Part shown: positions 23,489 to 36,456 of the stretch, one piece after another
Numbering within the stretch: the stretch's first letter is position 1
Layout of the letters: every line of letters begins with the position of its first letter
From: Marsupella aquatica
Taxonomy: Eukaryota > Marchantiophyta
Direction: 5' to 3'
Length of the DNA stretch: 64,000 nucleotides
Assembly: GCA_973895155.1 (NCBI GenBank)
Contig: OZ316894.1
Span: 2,480,001 to 2,544,000, forward strand
The notes under the pieces: generated by a model
The model's input: only the letters and a program-made list of their open reading frames with translations
Told to the model about the DNA's origin: nothing
Database searches by the model: none
Translations under genes and position numbers: made by a program

Positions 23489-24883
23489 CTGACCGGCGTA
23501 CAATCTTGACTGTCACATTAAAAGATTGATGGGCAGGTGTATGCCATTACATGTCCCCTATTGAAGGTAATAAATCATTCGCCTACGGTAATTTATCTCA
23601 AGGGAAGAAATAGTCCTCTAGACTAAATGAAGAGGGATGATAATTTCCTGTTTGTGTAACAGAGCGAAGTATATTTCTAAGTTCAGTTGTAGGTGTATTA
23701 TATGTTGATATTCTAGAAAGATTGAAACCATTGGACACTGGATCAAACAAGAGAAAATACCTTACGAGCTGTCCATCATCCCCAACTTACAACCAGGAAC
23801 CCAGTCAATCCTCCCAGTCTACAGAAAAAGGAACTAAGTAGAGACATAAGGTTGTTGAGACTTTATACAAAATTAGAGAAATTAGAATGACGTCTCCCAT
23901 TAGATCTGACTAGAATCTGGACAGGAAAGGTTGGCAAGGGCCAGTAAGAGGCTGGGCCTTTCACAAAAGGGAGCTGCATGTCACAATATCAAAAAACAGT
24001 CTTTGAAAAGTGAAAAATATCAAAGAAACTATTTCAGAAATTGTGGGTAACTTATTGATCTGGGAAGGACAAGGGAGGGGCAAGATTTCCTGAAAAGTTA
24101 CCGTGGTAAACTATACGGTGGTAGACTATAGGAATTGGAGAGCGACATACGTGAGCGTGTATTGTCCTCAACATTTTATATTAGCATACTTCACAGAGGG
24201 CTCCAGGCTCCTTGGCTATGAGGGTAGCGTTTTCCCAGAGACATCCTGGACTGCCCTTTGCTCCTAAAAGTGAGAACTTAGTTTACTGTTGAAAAAAAAT
24301 GGTCACCTCACTTAAATATTTATTAGTGTGTTCAATAGATTCTTGCCATTCATGTAGTATATGATTTATTTATGTGTTTATTAAATATATACATTTTTGT
24401 GATATTTTGGAAATGAAAAGTTCAGGTATTACCTAAATAGATGTTCAGGTATACTAAGATATGTATTCTTGGCACCCCACTGACGCACCCCATTTGGGGG
24501 GGGGGGGGGGGGCGGCCGCGTCATGGGAGATCCTGTGCACAAAATGAAGTTCAAATAGGAAAACTTCAATCATTGGAAGCTTCTCATCATAGAACAGAGC
24601 ATCCATTGTGAACATGGCATTTAAGTCAAGTCCTAACCTGGCTATTTATTTAATTGTGTAATGCACTTTCCTCATTGTGGTGGGAATCAGTGCTGTACTT
24701 GTCCTAAGTTGATTTTTCATTGAATTGAAAAGAATGAACTTCTCTTCATATTAGATCTACACTAAGTTAATGTTCCCCCATTTTTGTGGGGCCCTGCACA
24801 CTGCCCGTCTTAGTCCCCAAGTTGCTGCCCGCTCCGGCCTGAGATTGCTAGAAGATGGCCAAGACTTCCATTTTGTCACCTGA
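23489..24883. other. 3' flank of murC, gene-free
   Basis: No coding region is recognised. A run of 17 G at 24496-24512 runs directly into GCGGCCGC. The DNA is otherwise AT-rich with no clear repeat structure. Confidence 0.55.
24496..24512 (+). repeat. 17-base G homopolymer
   Basis: Uninterrupted G run followed at once by CGGCCGCG. It could form a quadruplex or be a length-uncertain sequencing region. Confidence 0.9.
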
Positions 24884-25140
24884 TCCTTGGAGTTGCACCT
24901 GCTCTTGCAATTGTCACAAATGTTGAATGGGAAGAACACATGGACATATGTCTTGACGAAGTGTGCTATTTCCCAAGAACAACATCTTGAAGTGGACTGA
25001 AGAAATACTGCTTTTGGATGTGATATACTGTAGGTGGTTACTACTCACATACCACAACATTTTTGTTGCTAGTCTGATTTGCTTTCGTCCTTTATGAGCA
25101 CACCCACTGAACTAGTCAAATCTATTTACACAATGCTAGG
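24884..25140 (+). pseudogene. duplicated murC exon 6 and intron 6 fragment
   Basis: This stretch matches 20667-20906 of murC along its whole length: the last 75 or so bases of exon 6 and the full intron 6 up to the acceptor. Shared phrases include GCACCTGCTCTTGCAAT, CACAAATGTTGAATGGGAA and CACTGAACTAGTCAAATC. The exon part keeps its frame, with a 3-base insertion (a second GAA before the His codon), and the donor has changed from GTGAGT to GTGTGC. The acceptor end reads GCTAGG in place of CTGCAGG. No other murC exon is found nearby, so this is a partial copy and not a second gene. Confidence 0.9.
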
Positions 25141-25361
25141 ATTCTGTCAAATTTCAGGCCTCAATATTGCAAATGAATTTTCCACCTCCTACTTTCCATC
25201 TATTGCACTGGTGACTTGGGCTTCACCGGAAAACATATTCTTAATTAGTATCGTTGTGGACATAAGTTTTTGTGACTATGTCAAATCTCTATTTTTGCCT
25301 TTGCTCCCGGCCCCTCTGTTTTTTGCTCATTTTTTGGCTGTTTCAATTTGTAACTCTAGTT

Positions 25362-25710
25362 ACGGACCCCACTAGAGGTCCCTTCCAAGATTCCTGACTC
25401 CACAGCACGCCACATCATCATGGCGTGCTGCAAATAGGAACAGATTGGTTTCCACAATGAAATTATGCCAATATTCGTGTTTGCGGCAAGATTTTGGTAA
25501 AATTGAGGACGCCATGCCGTAAACCTTGATGTAAAAAGTTATCAAAAATAACTGTTTTATTTACCCTGAGTAGGTTTTCAACTCAGTTTTATTTACCCTG
25601 CTTAACCAACTGCCCACCCTTTTAATTCAATTGTAATTAAAGTAGTGAAGCAACACTTTAATTACAATGGCAGTTAAGAATCCTGAGCATGGCAGTTAAG
25701 AATCCTGTTT
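25362..25710 (+). repeat. dispersed repeat copy with two perfect hairpins
   Basis: It begins ACGGACCCCACTAGAGGTCC as does the copy at 62107, continues with a diverged version (TTCCTGACTCCACAG...) and shares GGACGCCATGCCGTAAA further on. Within it lie a 10-bp hairpin (25403-25412 with 25421-25430) and a 14-bp hairpin (25630-25643 with 25655-25668), then a directly repeated GGCAGTTAAGAATCCTG. No coding capacity. Confidence 0.6.
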
Positions 25711-26154
25711 CTGCAACGCTAGAAGGTCATTTCTGTCTAGCACTCCTCTAGCAATCTGTCTTCCGGCATTGTCGTTTCCTCGTGTCGTGCTCATGGACAG
25801 AAGAATTATATGACGAACAGATTTAGCTTGTGAAGTAGGCAATTACTGAGCAGGAAATACCAAACATTGCTCCACAACTTGATGCAGCTTAGTGAGCATT
25901 GCCCTACTTTTCTTGGAGTGGAGATCCGAATCGGTAACAAGCGAAAGAACATAACAATTTCATAAGGACGAAACGAGCACACGGACTGCACCATCGCTCT
26001 TGTGGGTTCTTACAGATCCAATCTATTACACAGGCTCGTATTTCAGGAATTCATAAAGGAGGCAGCTTGAAATCAAAGAGCAATCTGCATGTAGGACTTC
26101 AAATTGTATCTCCATATCTGGTGTTTGAAAGGGAAGAGCTGACCCAGTGCTCCA
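25711..26154. other. gene-free DNA
   Basis: No feature recognised, apart from lying just upstream of a short open frame of unknown status. Confidence 0.4.
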
Positions 26155-26439
26155 TTGCACCAGACAGAGCTCGGCTTGATTTGGAGTAAGAAATACTATC
26201 TAGCAATTGATAGACTAGGGCTCTACAAGTTTCTACGAGCACAGTCGATGCCTTTTCATGATCAAATTGAAAATATTAGAAGTGAAGCTGATTTGAGAGA
26301 TCACTTGATAAGGACGCGGATCATTATTGGAGCAAACAGAAGCAGCAACTTTGTCAAACGCATCGACCCTCAAGAGGCGCGTTTGCAAGAGGCTGTGGTA
26401 AAAAAGATTGTGTTTAAAGAGACGTTCAGATATGGATAA
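26155..26439 (+). CDS. short ORF of unknown function (94 aa), possible gene fragment
   Basis: An open frame from ATG to TAA with a balanced, charged composition (LIRTRIIIGANRSSNFVKRI; RLQEAVVKKIVFKETFRYG at the end). I do not recognise a family. No signal peptide or membrane segment is visible. It could be a piece of a decayed gene or a chance frame. The surrounding DNA gives no second exon that I can support. Confidence 0.15.
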   Translation: MHQTELGLIWSKKYYLAIDRLGLYKFLRAQSMPFHDQIENIRSEADLRDHLIRTRIIIGANRSSNFVKRIDPQEARLQEAVVKKIVFKETFRYG

Positions 26440-26949
26440 AAGATTTTGATGAAATCATCTGGGAGTTCCAGGGTGAGAGGTCAATGTGGTTATTGTGAGG
26501 AAGAAGGAACGGAAACTAAGAGATGAGGAACTCGGGGTGGAGGAGTAGGTTTGGCTGCTGAAAGGCGAAAAAGATTGAAAGGTTCAGGTGACGATTAGAG
26601 CTGTTTGGGAGACAGTAGCGGGAATGCATTTGTTGAAGTTCAGGAGAGAAACGGTCGAATGTGACTTCTGTGATGAGAAGAATTGGATTGAAAACTGATA
26701 GATAATGTGAATGGGTCGTAAGGAATCGGTAAGCGGGTCGGTAAGTGTAATGGAGAAGATAGGGGTCCATGAACTAATTCTATTAAAGGATGCCTAATAT
26801 TAAAATTCTCAGGAATAGATGTCCATATAGTTGGACAAATAATTTTCATTTTTTTCTTTTGTTCAAGCTGTTTTTGCATGTCTCTTGACATCAAAATATC
26901 TCCCATCATATGACTTATAATTTTCTTCATTCTTTTCACATACATTTTA
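26440..26949. other. gene-free DNA
   Basis: Short overlapping frames on both strands only; nothing recognised. Confidence 0.4.
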
Positions 26950-28265
26950 TGTCAACACCTTGCAATGGGGCTTAACTCTCTACTAGAGTTAACTTCACCA
27001 CTTATGCCCCTTCTTATCGTTGTCCAGGTTGCTAGGACGGGTGAATAGCAGGACAGGAGGTCTCTTTCTCCTTAACTCTCTCTTTTCTCACTCACACACC
27101 CGACTGGGTAATTTTATTTCCACCACTGGAAAGATAACCTCAAAGGGTGGCTATCACTCCCTTGCTTTCCCGCTGGAAAACACTCACACAACCCCACTCC
27201 CGATCTCAACACGGCAAGTGCCCACCCACAAGTTGTCCCCACAAACTCCCCATGTGGCTGCCCCTCCAAGAGTTCCCTCCGCTTACTTCACCATGAGCTT
27301 CAAGACCAGCACTTCCTATCTCAACAAGGCAAGTGCTTGGTCCCTCCGTCACTCCCTGGCTTCAAGCCTCACCCCTCTTGGTGTTGAGTCACACCTGAGC
27401 TTGCATACACACTCACTGGATTCAATTAACCGTTGGATAGACACTTCAAGATTGAGGCTTACGCATGAGCCTTTACTGCAAGGAATGGTACAAAATTAGA
27501 TCACAACCCTTCCCCCTACCCTCTCCTTGTTGTCTACCTAGTGGACTGGTCCCCTGTCCACATTCTCTAGTGCCTTAAGCCAATGCTGACTCTCCCTAAG
27601 TGAGATCTCAGCCCCCAGGCTCTCAGCCTTCAAGAGAATGTGCAAGTGAACAAGTGAGGAGACAGCCCCCTGGTTCTCCTCTTTATTTCAACACCCAAGG
27701 CTCCAAACCAATCCAAGCCAAACCAAACCAGGCCTAAGGTGCTAACTCAGGTCAGTGGTCACCCTGGAACTTAATCCAAGCGTAACTACTTTCCCGCTAA
27801 TCCTTAACTCGGGTTAAGTTTTTGTCTTAACCGTAGGTCAACTTAACTACAACCAGTACTCTGGTTTCCACACAAGACCTGAACAGCGGCCACCTCTCGG
27901 TGAGACGAGAAACCAGGGTACCCCCTTGGTAACTCTTACAACTAACTGAGTTGTAAACTGACTGGAACACAATGTTTCTCACGGTAACAACTTCAAGCTC
28001 GGCCTACACCTGAGGATTAATACGTCAGTGAGTTCTAGGTTACCACTGAGTCTCGGGTTTTGCCGCTGAGACTCGGGTAAGGTAAGCTTTTACACAGTTG
28101 TAAACTTACCCGACTAGGACAACTACCGCTTGAGTTGGTTCCAACTAGAATGCTGGCACTAGCAGTTATTCTATGGCTACTGTGCGAGTGCAGGGCCGAG
28201 CTATCTAACAACAACTCATCGTATACCAGCACCCATCAAGTGTTGGGCTTCATAATAGTCCAACA
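26950..28265 (-). repeat. LTR-like block
   Basis: On the minus strand it begins TGTTGGACTATTATGAAG, a start typical of plant LTRs, with a nearby inverted TGTTGG/CCAACA. It can be taken to end at the TGTC on the plus strand at 26950, giving TG...CA over about 1.3 kb. A clean 5-bp target duplication is not seen. The 159-codon plus-strand frame at 27020-27499 is Ser/Thr/His-rich without a domain and is probably not a gene. Solo LTR is the working guess. Confidence 0.3.
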
Positions 28266-28494
28266 ACTTATTACAAATATATAGTGGTTTTCCAGCCTTC
28301 ATGAAAACTCCTTAGCATATCCTATTGGGATAAAAAAAAATGGTCTCTCGGGCCTTCATGAAGTCGAGGCACCCCTGCTGGGCCCTCCTCTGGTCTCCCT
28401 GGTCCCCTAATGGCCTCGAACCGGCTCCAAAAGTCCCTCAAACCCGGTTGCAGGATGTCATTTTAGTTTAATTAGAGTTGCTGTGAGCTATTCA

Positions 28495-28640
28495 AACGAA
28501 CAGCTTAGAAAGCTCTATTGGTATCCCAACTGAAATCCCTAGCAACCAACAGGTCTCGGGTTCAAAACTCGCCGCCACCAAACTCACCAGGTAAGTTTTT
28601 CCTAAGCCCTACTCGTGTTTTTTTTCTTTTCCTTCCCAGA
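28495..28640 (+). repeat. tRNA-like head, possible SINE
   Basis: A GGGTTCAAAACTC phrase at about 28557-28569 matches an RNA polymerase III B box (GGTTCGAANCC type) with mismatches. It lies downstream of an AGCTCTATTGGTATCCC phrase that weakly resembles an A box and ahead of a GCCGCCACCA end. A T-rich tract follows at 28617-28630. This is the arrangement of a tRNA-derived SINE. The cloverleaf is too poor for a working tRNA gene. Confidence 0.3.
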
Positions 28641-29330
28641 GCTTCAATAAGCGGCCACGAGCATGCTTTATAGTTGCGAGCTCCACAGCCAGGAGCACGA
28701 TTGAAGCGGCGAGGAACTCCCTCCCCATAGCAGCGAACTCCATAGCCAGGATTTCAGCCCCTCAACAATCCCCATAGCCAGCAGCGCCTCCCCTAGTGAA
28801 CAACTACTTAGTGAACATCACTCAGCAGCAAGCTCCATTGAATACACAATCAACAGCACAGAGCTCATCTTCAGCAGTCCAAAGCTGCTTACTACCACAG
28901 CAGTAAAACTCCAAGCTCTCAGCTTCGATCAGCCAACTCATAGCAACAAGCAATTAAACACGAACTCCTTTGGCACTTCGAACTTAATTTGAACATTGAG
29001 CCATCTTCGGTAACATCGTAGCAGCACTTGGCAATAGCGAGCTCCAAAGTGGCACCAAGCTCTCAACATCGAGTAGCAAGATCAAGCTCTTCTTTCATCA
29101 ACGCAACACCTAGTTAGCAGCAAGCTCTATTCAATAATGCTCAGTACTACGCTCATCTCCAACAGTTCGAAGCTACTCACTAATCCCAGCAGCAAAAGCT
29201 CTTTGGTAGAGTAATCAGCCATTCAATTCAATTGCAAAATGGCAGCACTGCAGCAGCGAGGCTCAATTGAACGGCAGTATTGAATCTCCATCCACCCACT
29301 CTTCACCCAGCCATCTCCTTATCTCCCTGC
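28641..29330. repeat. degenerate AGCAGCAAGCTCC-rich region
   Basis: Loose variants of CAGCAGCAAGCTCC, AGCAACAAGC and CATAGCCAGGA recur irregularly over some 650 bases. Frames are interrupted by stops. It may be a decayed retroelement leader or low-complexity DNA. Confidence 0.35.
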
Positions 29331-30631
29331 CTGAAATCAAGCTTCTTGTGTGTGCTCTCCGGATTTCATGAGTCAACTCTAATTGTCCTTATGGAAGGAG
29401 TTGATTCCGCTTAATTGCACCTAGCTGCCATCCTGTTGGAATTTTGTTGTTTCCCCATCATTGCTACGTAGTTTTCTTTTGAAATCTTGTCCTTATGAAA
29501 GGGCTTAGGTGGTGACACCTGGCCTTTCTCACTAACCCTCATAGCATTCTTTCATTGTATTCCATTACTCCTACGGTATCCCATTTGAGTATACTTATAA
29601 CGGGATCCCGGTTTCATAAATCTCCAGCAGTGTGCCTGGACCTCTGTTTTACTTGAATTTTTTGCTAGTGAGCTCCTTGAACCTAAAACTAACTACTTGC
29701 TAAATTCCTAGCTCTAACTCTATTCTGAGACTTTTATCTAATTCTGCTAAGTCGACCGTCTTTTTTTATTTACGGTCACTTTTATTTAAACTACTAATGT
29801 TAACCTAATAAATTCTAACCTAACTTGTCTTTTTCCAACTCCGTTAGGCAACCCATACTAAATCATCTCGGCCCCCTACCACTTACCATTCATCTCTTTG
29901 TTCTCCTAACCCTAATTTATTGTTAATGATGGTTACTTCTAAATGTAGTTACGTCATTTTTAACTCTAGTTAAACAACTACTACTTAATTTGGCATTTGA
30001 CATTTTAATACCTCCATTTTTTTGCAACTGTATAAATAAGAAAGTATTAAAATGTTGCTTTTGAGATTCAATAAAACTATGTTGGTTTTTTCTTAATTTC
30101 TTAATATTGTCTCTCATTCCTCTAGGTATCAAGTCCAATATTGCATATAGTGTTTCGAACATAGACAATATGAATGTCCATATCTTAACATCATAGAGTA
30201 TTTTCCATCTGATTTTTTTAGATATCTATATCTTGAAATTTTTATATTTTGACATATTGTTTAAATCGATGTATCATCATAATTTGCAAAGCATAATTAA
30301 ATAGAAATACTTCCGATACTACCCATTTAAGAAATATCTGTAAATTGAAGTAGTCAAATCCTACTAGTTTTATAACATCATAAAAATATCGCTCAGTGTC
30401 TCTTAAGTTGTTGAAGTTTTCTAGTGTGGTTGTGAGTGTGACATTCCCTGCAATCAATAACTGGGTCAAGAATATTAATATACATCAATTTTTTTCACAT
30501 GCATGAAAGATTAGCATAAAGTCCAATTCCCATCCCAAACATGAAGTAAGTACCCAAAATCATTTTGTTAATACAAATAAAAATAAAAATCATAGAGTTT
30601 TTGGTAAAGTTATGCAACAGATACCCCTGCA

Positions 30632-30680
<49 letters not shown>

Positions 30681-33600
30681 GAGGAACATGGTCGCTATAG
30701 GGGAATAAAGACAGCAGAATGGATAACCCGATATCGAGCATCCTCAATTCTAGGAGGGATTAACCCCCAGACCAATATAACACATGAAACCTTGTCTTCA
30801 TAAACAACTCAGAAATATCGGGGACCACCAAATAGGTGGCCGTCCCCCAAAAGGGACTTGGGAGACTTACCCTAAAAAATGCCGCCAAAGCAACGGTGCC
30901 ACTTCTCCTGCACTGATCATTTAGGCACCACACCCCGGGTGCATTCTATGCTACGAAAAAGTCCTCATACTCTAAACAGTGCTTACACTGTACAAAGATC
31001 CTGCATGCTCTGACTGCTTTACGAACTATGCTCTGGCAGCTCTACGAACGACACTCTGCAGCCTGAAGGGAATCATGGCTCAGCACTGAGCACTACTCGT
31101 GGGAGGGGACGACAGCATCTGTGCAAGCTCTGACCAGTATAACATGGGCGACAAAAACAAAAAGGTGATCTGACTTGATGCATGAGACAGTAACTTTTAT
31201 TTTTGTCTTACACCCTGATATTTTGAAGGTGATCGTTTAGAATATGGCCAATGCCTAAAAATGGTGGTGTGACTCTTTTTTTCCTAGACCATGTCTCCCC
31301 GTAGCCGTCTGGACAATGCTATAGAAACATGGAACATGAAATCATGACATTTACGTCTAATTTCTGCCCGGTGACGGGGGCTGAATGAAGGCATCGGGTA
31401 TGTGGATCATTTCGGTCACATGATCCCTAGGGAAAAAGTATGGCCTATGCTCAGTGTCCCTGACCTGACATTTGAGTACGCTGTCCGTCGCCTTGCAATC
31501 TTGATACATTTGATTGTACTGGATATAGTCTTATAGTTAGGCGCTGTTCAAACTAATCCTCTGTTACTGAAGATATTGACACTAATTTGCTTTAATGATG
31601 CTATGCAAAATCTATTGTTTTATGCACATAAAGCTATATGCGTTCACGAGAAATCTACGGAGTAATAGTCTCAATATGTGTATGGGTTTTATATATGGAT
31701 CTATGATATATATATTTATTTATTTAAAAGGATATGTACATTAGTAACAATCGGACCTGATGTTTATCGGGGTGTGATGATATGTGTATACATATATATT
31801 TCAATCTCTCTCTCTCTCTCTCTCTTGTTTTTTCTGGGCTGGAAAGTTGTCTTGATGTCTTGCACAAACTTTCATCTTGAGTTTCTGGACAGATTTTGTT
31901 CAAGTTTGCACTCTTGCTGGCCATCTCCATTTGAAAGGTTAACCTTGTGATTAAAGTGATGCATGTGCAATTCTTGTTCTACTCTTCTTACCAAAACACG
32001 TTCTTTTGGACCTCAAAACATACCAAAGGTAGTCAGAGTGATTTGGCAGATGTTTCATCTCCAGCTTCATCTTATTTTCCATCATTACTGTTGATAGGGT
32101 AACACTTTTTTCCAAAAACACAATCCCAAACACAATATCATCATTCTTAAATCCTAAGAACAAAACATCCTCCAATATATACTATTCTATAAAGATAATT
32201 GAATGTCAAATTGAACAGTAAACCCTAAACATTACTTGCACATAGCAAAAACCAGAACAAAAACAAGGGAAATTATGCTAATCCATAACAAAAACCAGAA
32301 CAAAAACAAGTGAAATTCTGGAAATTTTGAAGCTGCTATGGTGAATGCACATTTCAGATTTTGTCTTATTCAGATTTTTGTGTCATGTATTTTCATTTCA
32401 ATCTGCCTTATCAAGGGGCAGCATTTGTATTCTATACATTTTTAATTAATTTTTAGACCCCTTTAGTTTTAGGTATTCTAGAGTGTTTTGAACTTATTTT
32501 GGCAGCCCCCTTTCACAGTATGTGTTTTCTTAGAGATGAAACCAAAGGCTCCACCACCACGAGTGAGAGAAATGATGCTTAAGAACATGAATGCATAGCC
32601 TCTTAAGTTCTCCTCATGTTTTTCTTTCCTAGGTTTATGGTTTTTATTGAAAGGAGTGTCATTCATAAGGCACCCTGAGTTAAGTGCACACATTGTAGCA
32701 TCGTTTGACTGTACCTTTTCCCCGACCTTTTCTTGGTCACTGTGCTTTTCTTGGCAGACACTTTACTTATATAACAGCACTTCTATGCTCTCATAGTTTT
32801 ATTTACTTTCAGATCACTACAAGACAAAACATAAAGCATGTTCCATGATGAGCATGCTATATGCTAAACTAGGAAGTAAGCAGGGAAGTAAGCAAGACCC
32901 ACCAAAATCCATATTTCCAGCCCAATCTTCAATTGCAATAAGCGTAGGCAACAAGCTAGACTATATCATGGAGGAATTTATATCATTTATGTAAAGAATA
33001 AAGATATGACACCCTTACTAGACGACACAACTGCAAATTATCCGGGTCACTTACTAGCAATGCCCACTTTCACTTGGCAAAGCTCATTGTCCCCATCCAC
33101 CATTTTGGAGTGGTTTCAAGTTTTAACACCCTGGGTTGGGATGATTGCCTGGAAAGTATGGGTCACAAAAAGTGACTAAATACTGGCTAGGGTGTCTCAA
33201 ACCTGCTCTTCTTTGGAAATTTTACAATACTGGAATGTAACAACCTGGGAAGCGGGAAAAAATGTGTGGTTCCCAAAAAGGCCTCACGCCGCTAACTCCA
33301 GTGGCAGGTGCACCTGCGTCTATGCCAAAAACTCGTGGCCATGTAGAGAGCCCCGTGCAGAGCAAGCAGCCAAGTACACTGTCTAGGAAATTGGGGCAAC
33401 AATTCAAACTCGTGGCCATGATGCAGACCCTTGGCCATGCAAGATCAAGCCAATAAATTGACCCAATGCAAACCCTCGGCCATGCAAAGCCCTGGACGCA
33501 CATACTAGTAAGCAACTGAGGACATCAGTGAGTCAAACTTCAGTCTGTAACGCTCTGTCTCACTCTTAAATGAGCATCGTAGACATACAAATGGGCAGCT

Positions 33601-36456
33601 GGAATAAGGTAGGAAATCTCGAGTGAAGCAGCCTTAGTTAAGTAAGTGTGCAGATCTCTTCTGCTACAATGTTTGCTGCATTGTACGTAGTTGGGGCCCT
33701 TATTGATTTTGTCAAGCACACCCCATTGTCTAAGTGCTTTAGCATTTTTCAGGTTTCCTACTACATCGGTTACTACCGACATCGGACCTGTCAACCTCAT
33801 GGCTGTACACCGATCCCATCGTCTAAGTGCTTTGGCAATAATTCAAGTTTCTCCCTGTATCAGTCACCACCAACATCCCATTTTTGGACCTGCTATCCTC
33901 ACCAACTTTGTGGACTGTCTTGTATTTACCAATACAACTTTAATAATCTCAAAAAATTAAAAAATATTCCCTTGCAATAAGCCTATGAGTAAACCCCCTT
34001 AACCCGAACAGGTCGTATTTCATTTGGAAATCAAGAGGGGCAAAAGACTCATCAAATAAAGCTCGAGTGTATTAATAGGTTTATTGATAAACCAACTTTT
34101 CATGACATAATATCTTGGGCCAGGGGCCTCCACTCTATATGTAACTTAGTGGTCTTTGTCACATTTTTCTCTACCTAGCACAACCCCTGATGGCGGTATG
34201 TGTGGGTTGTTGGAATATGAGTTATTTTGATGTTTTGCTCAAAGAAAAATTAGCGCATAAACCCAAAACAATTCATGATGAGTGAAGATTGGAAAACCAA
34301 AAAAACCCAAATGTGTGATGAGCCAACACCCAAATTTTTCCACTTTGCTCACTTGAAGTGTGCGTAGTCAAAATTTGACAAAATTAAGTTTTTTATTTCA
34401 TTTGTACCAATCCTCGTTCCATTCAGTATTCTGGAGCAGAATCGGAGGACTCATCTTTTTAATATTATTGATAGAGGAAATACCAAATATTTCTAACATG
34501 TGATTGTATGTTCAATGAGCCCTATGCCTGTGCGTTGCAAGGTGCAAAGAGGGTCAGCCCATAGGGAGTCGGGCCAGGGCATTTATGGGGCAGCGGGAAG
34601 CACATATGTGCCAGGGGTGCACATTTCCTCCATCAATGGTCAGGGAAAACATCCAATCAAATCCAACGGCAGTGGATCTTTCCCGTCCAGGAGCTTTTTT
34701 GTATTGTGATGAAAGCCAGGATCCCTTATTCTCGCCCTTATTATATTGTTGTAGATTAGAGTTTCACCACCAAGTTCAGGATGGATTGGTATGGTTCCTC
34801 CATCCCTGAGGCACCAGAATATCAAGTGAACCCATAAATGGAAAAGGGAGCATGTTTGACAAAGTGTCCTCAAAGAACCTCTTATACCCTGCAGGGTGGG
34901 TTACGTCCAAATTAAGGCCGCTTAATGGCTTACCAGCTATTACATTCATCCCCCATTCAGGACCCCCCACCTGAACTGTCTAACATTTGTTGAACTTTTT
35001 CATGTAGTAAGCTTTGTTTAATGGCTCCAAAATTGCTATCCAGCATGGTGTACGAATTGGATTTTCTTGAGGGATTGAACCCCCAAGCCGCCTGGAAGCA
35101 ACCCCGGAAGCAACTAGGACGGAGCATCATGTCTGCTACATTAGGGTATCTCAAACATCAAGAGATTCGGGCTTTTAGTCAGGCCGAGACTTTGCAGTGC
35201 GGGACATAGACTTAAAATGTGCCGTACACTGAGTTGACAACCTCACTGTTTTGCCCCAGCGTTTTGGCACACGGCAGGCCAGCTCACTACAAGCCCTCTC
35301 AAACTTCATGCCCCCTTAATTACACATGCCCGTCAACCACGTCTCGGCTGTAGTTTTGGCCATGATGTTTTGCGGTCAATAACCCAGACTATGAACAAAA
35401 AGTACAATTAGTTATTGAACCCCCAGGCTACATTTTTTAGGCTCTGTTTGAGTAAAAATAACATATGGTATATTAGCTTTAGCTCAAGTTGTGAGAGGCT
35501 ATATGGTGCAAAATGTTCTGGTAACACACATTATTCTGGTGAGATAGTTTTACAATTTTAGTGAAAGTATAGGAGAAAATACATAATGAGTTCATCCAAA
35601 TGTGATTCTGCAATCTTCCTCATAATGACCAGGAAAATGAGGGCTTTTAGCTTGAGTTTTGAGAGGCTAATATGGTCCATAATGCTTGCTAGCAGGCATT
35701 AAAACACTTAAAATCTATGAGATATTTTAACTAATTTTGAAACATTAATAAACCCAAGGCACAGTTTTTTACATTAGTTGATTTGGGCATTGGATGGCAC
35801 CATATTCAACCACTAAAGTGCCATGGGCACTCAATTTGAGTTGAGATGACTACTTTCTCAAGATCCATTGAGAAGTATGCTTTGCTCAACAATGAACCCT
35901 AAGTTTTCCTGTAGCTGAATTCTGTCCGTAAAAGATTTGTTGCCTAATTTATCAATGTACTTTCAAATAATTGGAAATTTTTGAAATTTCACTGAAGTCT
36001 AACTTTGGCAAGTTTTGAATTAGAGATTAATAGCCTCATGACCTTGATGCAATTATTCACCAAATGGAGAAGGGCATGATAGCTTAAGCTTTGAGAAGTG
36101 AGAATTGAAGTATGGTTAGGAAGGGAACTTGTTAGTCATGTTGTGTTGGACAAGGTTAGTAGGATAAATTCTACACTATGTATTGTTTAGGTTAGAGTTT
36201 CTCACTAAATCATTGTGGACCCATTCAGCAATGGCCTGAGCAGTTTGACCACACAAATACTTTGCTTTGCAGGTCGAAGTCGACGACGTGGTTATCTCAA
36301 GCTAAAAAAATTATAAATCAATTTATGACAAGTCCATTTGAAACTAGATCAATGTCTAATCAAATGAATTGTATTAGTTTGTTGAGTTCACCAAACTAGC
36401 AGTTTGCCTTAATTGCAAAAAGCTGGAAATCTTACTTCAGGTGACACACACCCTCT
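29331..36456. other. gene-free DNA with microsatellites and small duplications
   Basis: No gene is supported over this 7 kb. Small structures: (CT)n at about 30637-30676 and again near 31805-31826; a 47-bp tandem duplication at about 32240-32320 (AAAACCAGAACAAAAACAAG twice); a roughly 100-bp duplication at 33725-33860 (TCTAAGTGCTTT twice); a TG...TAACA LTR-like block at about 34499-34985 with a TATAAG on the minus strand but no target duplication; and a paired GAGAGGCTA(A)TATGGT phrase near 35490 and 35670. GTAGTTT(T/C)GGCCATGAT phrases near 35350 recur at 36805. Confidence 0.5.
30637..30676 (+). repeat. (CT)n microsatellite
   Basis: About 20 uninterrupted CT/TC dinucleotides. Confidence 0.95.

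Noticed and set aside
27020-27499. 159-codon plus-strand open frame
   Set aside because: Ser/Thr/His-rich without motif, lies inside an LTR-like block with TG...CA ends.
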